From: Sphingomonas sp. IC081
GTDB taxonomy: Bacteria > Pseudomonadota > Alphaproteobacteria > Sphingomonadales > Sphingomonadaceae
Direction: 5' to 3'
NCBI RefSeq assembly: GCF_006874585.1
Contig: NZ_CP029762.1
Span: 943,607-1,007,606 of the forward strand
Length of the DNA: 64,000 bases
A program made the position numbers and the translations under genes. The notes below the pieces were generated by a model that was not told the DNA's origin, searched no databases, and saw only the letters and a program-made list of their open reading frames with translations. The number at the start of each line of letters is the position of its first letter. Within the stretch, counting starts at the first letter, position 1. Shown here one piece after another: positions 59,247 to 64,000 of this stretch.

Positions 59247-60050
59247 TCAGTCCTGCGCCAGCCAGTTGCGGAGCAGGAAATTGGTCTGCTCGGGATGCTC
59301 CAGCGCGGCCATGTGGCCGCAGGCGGCGATCTCGTGATAGCGCGATCCCGCCACCCGCTCGTGGATCTCGCGGGCGTGCTCGGGCGGGGTGATGCGGTCC
59401 CCGTCACCCACCACCACCATGGTCGGCACCGCGATCTTGGCAAGGCCGTCCAGCGAGTCCGGACGGGTCATGATCGCATGCTGCTGGCGGATGAACGCCT
59501 CGCCGCCTACGCGCGAGGCCATGCCGCGCATCTCGTCCGCCACCGCCCCGGTGGTGTGATCGGGATGGACAAGCTGGCCCAGCAGCTTGTGGGTCACGCC
59601 CACGAACTTGCCGCGGCGCAGTGATTCGATGGCCACGCGGCGCTGTTCGGTCCGCTCGGGACTGTCGCCGCGCGCGCTCGAATTGATCAGCGCGAGGCGC
59701 GAGACACGTTCCGGCGCACGGCGCATGATCTCCAGCGCGACGTAGCCGCCCATCGACAGGCCGACGAGCGAGAAGCGCGAAGGCGCCACCGCAAGCGTGC
59801 GTTCGGCCATGGCGCCGACGGTATCATCCAGCGTCAGGTCCGCGACCATCGGTGCGGCGACATCGGCCAGCGCATGGATCTGACGGCGCCACAGGGCCTG
59901 GTCGCAGAGCAGGCCCGGCAGGAACACCACCGGCTCCAGCGCCGATGTCCGCTGGGGGGCGTCCCAGTTCCAACCGGCGTGCATGCGCGCGCTGCCCCCG
60001 CTTGCGGCAACACCCGCTGTCCTACCCATATCGATCGCCACGCTTGCCAT
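59247..60050 (-). CDS. Alpha/beta hydrolase
   Basis: 267 aa. Alpha/beta-hydrolase fold: VVFLPGLLCDQALW with the oxyanion loop, nucleophile Ser99 in GLSMGG, an acidic residue in VVVGDGDRITPPEHA and the catalytic His in ACGHMAALEHPEQ near the C-terminus. Looks like 3-oxoadipate enol-lactonase or related esterases, but the substrate is not readable. No signal peptide. Divergent from a LysR regulator, a common arrangement for catabolic enzymes. Confidence 0.88.
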   Translation of the reverse strand: MASVAIDMGRTAGVAASGGSARMHAGWNWDAPQRTSALEPVVFLPGLLCDQALWRRQIHALADVAAPMVADLTLDDTVGAMAERTLAVAPSRFSLVGLSMGGYVALEIMRRAPERVSRLALINSSARGDSPERTEQRRVAIESLRRGKFVGVTHKLLGQLVHPDHTTGAVADEMRGMASRVGGEAFIRQQHAIMTRPDSLDGLAKIAVPTMVVVGDGDRITPPEHAREIHERVAGSRYHEIAACGHMAALEHPEQTNFLLRNWLAQD

Positions 60051-60153
60051 ATCAAATCTCCTGACGGCGAAATGCGCTTGCGCGGCCTATCTGTCCAATT
60101 CATGATAAAGGCGATCTTGATACTTTTTTTATATGACGTGGAGCGGGCGCGCC

Positions 60154-61050
60154 GTGGAACTTCGACATATCCGCTATTTTCTCGCCGTCGCCGAAGAACG
60201 GCACTTCACCCGCGCCGCCCAGCGCCTCGGCATCGGGCAGCCACCGCTCAGCCATCAGATCAAGGATCTCGAGGCGGAAGTGGGCACCCCGCTGTTCCAC
60301 CGCATTCCCCAGGGGGCCGAACTGACCGACGCGGGACGCGCCTTCGAAGAACGGGTACGCCCGATTCCCGCCATCGTCGCGGATGCGGTGAGCGCGGCAA
60401 GGCGCGCGGCGGCGGGGGAGACCGGCAGCATCCGCGTCGGCTTCACCGGATCGGCCGCCTTCAACCCGCGCGTGCCGCAGGCGATCCGCATCTATCGGCG
60501 GCGGTTTCCCGATGTCGAGCTGAGCCTGGCCGAGCACAATTCGATCGGTCTGGTCGAAGGGCTGAAGAACGGCAGCCTCGACGTCGCCTTCCTGCGCCCC
60601 GACGCGGTGGACAAGCGCGACCTCCGGCTGTTCCACCTGGCCGACGAGCCGCTGATCGCGGCGCTGGCCTCGGCCCGCATGCCGCATGGCGAGCCGATCT
60701 CGCTCTCGCAGCTCGCCCACGACCCGTTCATCCTGACCCCGCGCGCGCTGGGCCCGACACTGTTCGATGCCACACTCGAAGGCTGCCGCCGCGCCGGGTT
60801 CGAGCCCATGCTCGGCCAGTCCGCCCCGCAGGTCGCCTCGGTCCTCGCGCTGGTGGCTGCCGAACTCGGCGTGGCGCTGGTACCGGAATCGATGCGTGAG
60901 GCCTCGTTCAAGGGCGTGACCTATCACGACCTCGAAGGCGATTCCCCGATGGTCTCGCTCGCGCTCGCGACCCGCGCGGACGAACGCTCGCCCACGGTCG
61001 CCGCCTTTGTCGCCGAGGCCCGCTTCCCGAGCGAGCCGGACGCCGCCTGA
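60154..61050 (+). CDS. LysR-family transcriptional regulator
   Basis: 298 aa from GTG 60154, matching the family start (MELRHIRYFLAVAEERHFTRAA); ATG 60133 would add seven residues. HTH block FTRAAQRLGIGQPPLSHQIKDLEAEVGTPLF, then a periplasmic-binding-like effector domain (GSIRVGFTGSAAF, GLKNGSLDVAFLRPD). Closest in feel to BenM/CatM-type regulators. Divergent from the hydrolase; the 80-bp gap would hold its binding site but no clear T-N11-A motif can be singled out. Confidence 0.92.
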   Translation: MELRHIRYFLAVAEERHFTRAAQRLGIGQPPLSHQIKDLEAEVGTPLFHRIPQGAELTDAGRAFEERVRPIPAIVADAVSAARRAAAGETGSIRVGFTGSAAFNPRVPQAIRIYRRRFPDVELSLAEHNSIGLVEGLKNGSLDVAFLRPDAVDKRDLRLFHLADEPLIAALASARMPHGEPISLSQLAHDPFILTPRALGPTLFDATLEGCRRAGFEPMLGQSAPQVASVLALVAAELGVALVPESMREASFKGVTYHDLEGDSPMVSLALATRADERSPTVAAFVAEARFPSEPDAA

Positions 61051-61071
61051 CCGCGGGCGCGGCCGGGACGA

Positions 61072-62109
61072 TCAGCCGATGAAGCGCCAGCGAATGGTTT
61101 CACCGGCGTGGAACGGCACCAGGGTGATATCGCCGTCGACGATCTTTTCCGGAACGCTGACCTCTTCGCGCTGCAGGGTCACCGTGCCCTCGTTGAGCGG
61201 CAGGCCGTAGAAACGGGGGCCGTGTTCCGAGGCGAACCCTTCGAAGCGGTCCAGCACGCCCTCTTCCTCGAAGACCTGCAGATAGCTTTCGAGCGCGTAG
61301 GGTGCGTTGAAAATGCCAGCGCAGCCGCAGGCCGATTCCTTGCGGCCGATCTCGTGCGGGGCGCTGTCGGTGCCGAGGAAGAACTTGGGCGAACCCGATA
61401 CCGCCGCCTTGCGCACGGCCAGGCGGTGCCGCTCGCGCTTGGCGACCGGCAGGCAATAGGCATGAGGCCGGATGCCGCCATCGAAGATCGCGTTGCGGTT
61501 GATGATGAGGTGCTGCGGGGTGATCGTCGCGCCGATCTGCGGCCCGCTTTCCGCCACGAAATCGGCCGCCTCCGCCGTCGTGATATGTTCCAGCACGATC
61601 TTGAGCGCGGGATAGTCGCGCACCAGCGGTGCCAGGATCTGTTCGATGAACACCGCCTCGCGGTCGAAGATGTCGACCTCGCGGTGGGTGACCTCGCCGT
61701 GGATCAGCAGCGGCATGCCGATGCGCTGCATCGTTTCCAGCACCCCGGTCAGCTTGCGGATGTCGGTGACGCCGTGGGCCGAATTGGTGGTGGCATGGGC
61801 GGGATAGAGCTTGCAGGCGGCAAACACGCCTTCTTCATAGCCGCGCGCGATCTCGGCCGGATCGGCATCGTCGGTGAGGTAGAAGACCATCAGCGGGGTG
61901 AAGTCCATCCCCGCCGGCACGGCGCTGACGATGCGGTCGCGATAGGCCAGCCCCGCCGCGACGTTGACGACCGGCGGCGTCAGGTTCGGCATGACGATGG
62001 CCCGCGCGAACTGGCGCGCGGTATGGCCGACGACCGCTTTCAGCATCTCGCCATCGCGAAGATGCACATGCCAATCGTCCGGGCGGCGGATCGTGATCTG
62101 GGTTGTCAT
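61072..62109 (-). CDS. pyrC: Dihydroorotase PyrC (class II)
   Basis: 345 aa, normal for PyrC homodimeric type. Starts MTTQITIRRPDDWHVHLRDGEML with the two metal-binding histidines (HVH); later LIHGEVTH, LEHITTAEAADFV and FLGTDSAPH complete the metal site, and the C-terminal WRFIG is typical. It catalyses the third step of pyrimidine biosynthesis, carbamoyl aspartate to dihydroorotate. Housekeeping gene, no odd features. Confidence 0.96.
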   Translation of the reverse strand: MTTQITIRRPDDWHVHLRDGEMLKAVVGHTARQFARAIVMPNLTPPVVNVAAGLAYRDRIVSAVPAGMDFTPLMVFYLTDDADPAEIARGYEEGVFAACKLYPAHATTNSAHGVTDIRKLTGVLETMQRIGMPLLIHGEVTHREVDIFDREAVFIEQILAPLVRDYPALKIVLEHITTAEAADFVAESGPQIGATITPQHLIINRNAIFDGGIRPHAYCLPVAKRERHRLAVRKAAVSGSPKFFLGTDSAPHEIGRKESACGCAGIFNAPYALESYLQVFEEEGVLDRFEGFASEHGPRFYGLPLNEGTVTLQREEVSVPEKIVDGDITLVPFHAGETIRWRFIG

Positions 62110-62198
62110 GGGCTTGCCTCTAGCCCTCCGTCATGCCCGCGTCGATGGTGTTTCGATGGCAATGCCCCCGTTCCGGCAACGGAGGCCCCGGAGGCAGT

Positions 62199-62828
62199 TC
62201 AGACCGGCGCCGACTGCTTTCCGGCGCGGGCCAGCAGCCCGTCGATGCCGGGGCCTATGGCAACTTCCTCGATCTCCAGAAGGTCATCGGCAAATCCGGC
62301 GGACAGGAACGCGGTTCGCAGGCTCCCGGCGACATAGAGGCGGTGCAGACCCTCCCGCGCAAACGCCCAGCCTTCCATAGTGGGGCGCGCGGTCACATAG
62401 GCGACCATCCTGCCACCACCGCGCAGCAGGCGATGCATCGCCCGCAGCATGCCCTGTCCGTCGTCATCGAAATAGAGGACATTGAGGGCGAGCACGCCAT
62501 CCAGACTTACCGAGGGCAGCGGCAGGTCGGCCAGCGATGCGGTCAGATAGCCGGCCCGCCCGCCCAGACGGCGCCGGGCGGCGGCAATCATCGTCGGCGA
62601 GAGGTCGGCGCCGATCAGCCGGCAATCCGCGCGGTCAAGCATGTGCGCCATCGCCGCCCCGGTGCCGCAGCCTGCGTCGAGGATGGTTTCCCCTGCGGCC
62701 GGAGCCAGCAGGTCCACCGCCCGTTGCATCGGCCTGCGATTGGCAATGTCCATGGCCCTCCCGAGCCAGCGACCGTATCGGCCGCGCGGAGGGGCCAGTT
62801 GACCGGCAAGGGCGCGCGCCAGGCTCAT
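62199..62828 (-). CDS. Class I SAM-dependent methyltransferase
   Basis: 209 aa from ATG 62828; GTG 62834 is the alternative. Motif I ILDAGCGTGAAM, then LIGADLSPTMIAAARRRLG and DLPLPSVSLDGVLALNVLYF, the Ubie/Methyltransf_11 pattern. Substrate unknown. A short gap with no promoter-like sequence separates it from pyrC. Confidence 0.85.
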   Translation of the reverse strand: MSLARALAGQLAPPRGRYGRWLGRAMDIANRRPMQRAVDLLAPAAGETILDAGCGTGAAMAHMLDRADCRLIGADLSPTMIAAARRRLGGRAGYLTASLADLPLPSVSLDGVLALNVLYFDDDGQGMLRAMHRLLRGGGRMVAYVTARPTMEGWAFAREGLHRLYVAGSLRTAFLSAGFADDLLEIEEVAIGPGIDGLLARAGKQSAPV

Positions 62829-62868
62829 GGCCACAGGCGGCCGGGTTCACGGCGCAAGCTCGCGCGCA

Positions 62869-63513
62869 TCACGCGGCCTTGCCCAGCAGCGCCCGCACCT
62901 CGCGCCGCCGCCCGGCGTCCCAGATCGGACGCGCCGCATCATGGGGCGCCCGCAGGGCCTTCTGCAGATATGCGCGCGCGCCGGCCTTGTCGCCCTGCTT
63001 GAGCAGGTAGTCGCCGTAGAAATAGTTGGAATCGAGCCCATTGGGATCGACCGACAGGGCCTGCTTGAGCAGCCTTGCCGCCTTGTCGTCATCGCCCCAG
63101 GCCAGAGGCGAACCCGGCACCTTGTAGTAGAGCACACCGAGGCTGAGCGCGGCCCCGCCCTGCGCGGCGCGGGGGTCTATCGCATAGGCCCGCGCGATCA
63201 GGTCGCGGGCCTGCGTCGCCAGGCCCAGCTTGTGGAAGAAGTTGGCGCGGTTGGCCTGCTCGCTGGTGATGATGCCCTGCCACAACAGCGGCTCCGCCCG
63301 CCCCGGATAACGCGCGACAATCACCGCCGCCTGATGCGCCAACTGGTCGAGCGCCTTGGTCTGGGTGCTGGATCCCTGCACTTCGTACGTGATGTGGGCC
63401 CAGCCATCGTTCACCGCCTTGACGTCGGAGGCCATGTCGGCGTGGGCGGCGACCGGCATGGCGGCAACCGCGACGGGGGCAACCAGGAAGCTCAGCAGGG
63501 TATGCTTGCGCAT
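62869..63513 (-). CDS. Exported TPR-type protein
   Basis: 214 aa. Signal peptide LLSFLVAPVAVAAMPVAAHA. The body is helix-turn-helix repeat protein: LATQARDLIARAYAIDPRAAQGGAALSLGVLYY, AARLLKQALSVDPNGLDSNYFYGDYLLKQGDKAGARAYLQKAL, which match TPR/Sel1-like periodicity. No catalytic motif. Similar proteins are often called tetratricopeptide or hypothetical. Probably periplasmic scaffold. Confidence 0.83.
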   Translation of the reverse strand: MRKHTLLSFLVAPVAVAAMPVAAHADMASDVKAVNDGWAHITYEVQGSSTQTKALDQLAHQAAVIVARYPGRAEPLLWQGIITSEQANRANFFHKLGLATQARDLIARAYAIDPRAAQGGAALSLGVLYYKVPGSPLAWGDDDKAARLLKQALSVDPNGLDSNYFYGDYLLKQGDKAGARAYLQKALRAPHDAARPIWDAGRRREVRALLGKAA

Positions 63514-63546
63514 GGTAACGCGTCCTTTCTGTTCTGGGATTTACAG

Positions 63547-64000
63547 TCAGCCGAATTCGGCCTGTGCCTTGCGGATCTGGGGCGACAGGCCGGCATCGAC
63601 GAGTTTGGGGGAAATGGCGTTGAGCGCGGCGTAGACGCGCTCCATCGCGCCGATGCTCACGGTCTCCTTGCGGGCCGCGATAGCCGCGACGATCCGCTGC
63701 GCCACCCATTCCGGCGCATCCGCCTTCATGCCGGCAAGCGTCAGGAAACGGTTCACCTCGCCATTGTTGAAGGCAGTGCGCGCGGCGCGCGGATTGATGT
63801 GAGTGACCGCCACGCCGCTGCCGAGCAGTTCGCGCCGAAGCCCCTGGCTCAGCGCCGCGAGCCCGGCCTTGCTGCTCGAATAGGCCGCGAACCATGGGTA
63901 GGGGATCGCTCCCAGGACCGAGCCGATGTTGACGATCTGCCCCGATCCGCGCCTGCGCATCGGCGGCGTGACGGCGCGCGCGAGCACCGCCGGCACCAGC
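63547..64000 (-). CDS. SDR-family oxidoreductase, 5' end outside window
   Basis: The C-terminal part of an SDR: QIVNIGSVLGAIPYPWFAAYSSSKAGLAALSQGLRRELLGSGVAV, with the catalytic serine (NIGSV) and YxxxK (YSSSK). The N-terminal cofactor loop lies beyond base 64000. The substrate cannot be told. It is upstream of, and in the same direction as, the exported TPR gene, 33 bp apart, so possibly one operon. Confidence 0.88.
   Translation of the reverse strand, partial: LVPAVLARAVTPPMRRRGSGQIVNIGSVLGAIPYPWFAAYSSSKAGLAALSQGLRRELLGSGVAVTHINPRAARTAFNNGEVNRFLTLAGMKADAPEWVAQRIVAAIAARKETVSIGAMERVYAALNAISPKLVDAGLSPQIRKAQAEFG

Noticed and set aside
1..64000. CRISPR arrays, tRNA or rRNA genes
   Set aside because: No regularly spaced direct repeats, tRNA cloverleaf with CCA-type end, or rRNA sequence was recognised; the cloverleaf at 3872-4020 is too large and lacks tRNA consensus bases.

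Overview
This is a GC-rich alphaproteobacterial chromosome segment, most likely from a sphingomonad (Sphingomonadales, Novosphingobium/Sphingobium-like). The reasons are the number of TonB-dependent receptors (four, most with the sphingomonad-style IVVTG plug start), a TPR-sulfotransferase beside a receptor, a cob/bluB B12 locus behind a cobalamin riboswitch, and the sphingomonad-type GTCCTGAG...GTCGAAGGA palindromic repeat. No rRNA, tRNA or CRISPR array was seen. Family names are recognised by eye from the translated sequence; no database search was run.

Layout. 1-3.9 kb: the end of a TonB-dependent receptor, a TPR-sulfotransferase and a YbaK-type deacylase. 3.9-13.4 kb: cobalamin region, with a cloverleaf-like palindromic repeat, a cobalamin riboswitch, then cobW-cobN-cobO-bluB on the plus strand. 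These are followed by a convergent btuF-like binding protein and a divergent btuC-btuD-like permease/ATPase pair. 13.4-19.5 kb: malic enzyme (MaeB type), a CapA-family protein and an OmpR-type two-component system. 19.7-31.7 kb: a secreted serine hydrolase plus a large TonB receptor, a second two-component system, a siderophore-type TonB receptor and a Tat-exported DUF5695-like protein. 31.9-40.4 kb: yaaA, a Rieske oxygenase with its own GntR regulator and twin palindromic operators, a 264-bp MITE-like element, an SDR/fused MFS-spermidine synthase pair and another siderophore-type receptor.

40.4-50.6 kb is accessory DNA. It holds a compact cluster of HEPN-like genes. Two divergent genes each carry a canonical Rx4H RNase-type motif, and one of them is followed by a third HEPN-like gene and a 51-codon overlapping gene. 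Next come an OhrR/Ohr pair with two near-identical operators, and a UvrD-type helicase gene abutting an IS21-family element (istA-istB). The helicase is enclosed by a mirror-image copy of the IS21 right end. AraC debris and a 35-codon ORF follow.

50.6-59.2 kb: a MarR-controlled EmrA-EmrB-NodT tripartite efflux operon, two tandem DUF4139 paralogues and an HU gene with a strong intrinsic terminator. 59.2-64 kb: an alpha/beta hydrolase divergent from a LysR regulator, pyrC, a methyltransferase, a TPR protein and a truncated SDR gene.

The strongest candidate for an undescribed system is the HEPN cluster at 40754-43335. Also of interest are the cloverleaf repeat at 3872-4020, the in-frame palindrome inside cobN, the nested MITE whose target duplication supplies a neighbouring gene's stop codon, and the IS21-bracketed helicase.
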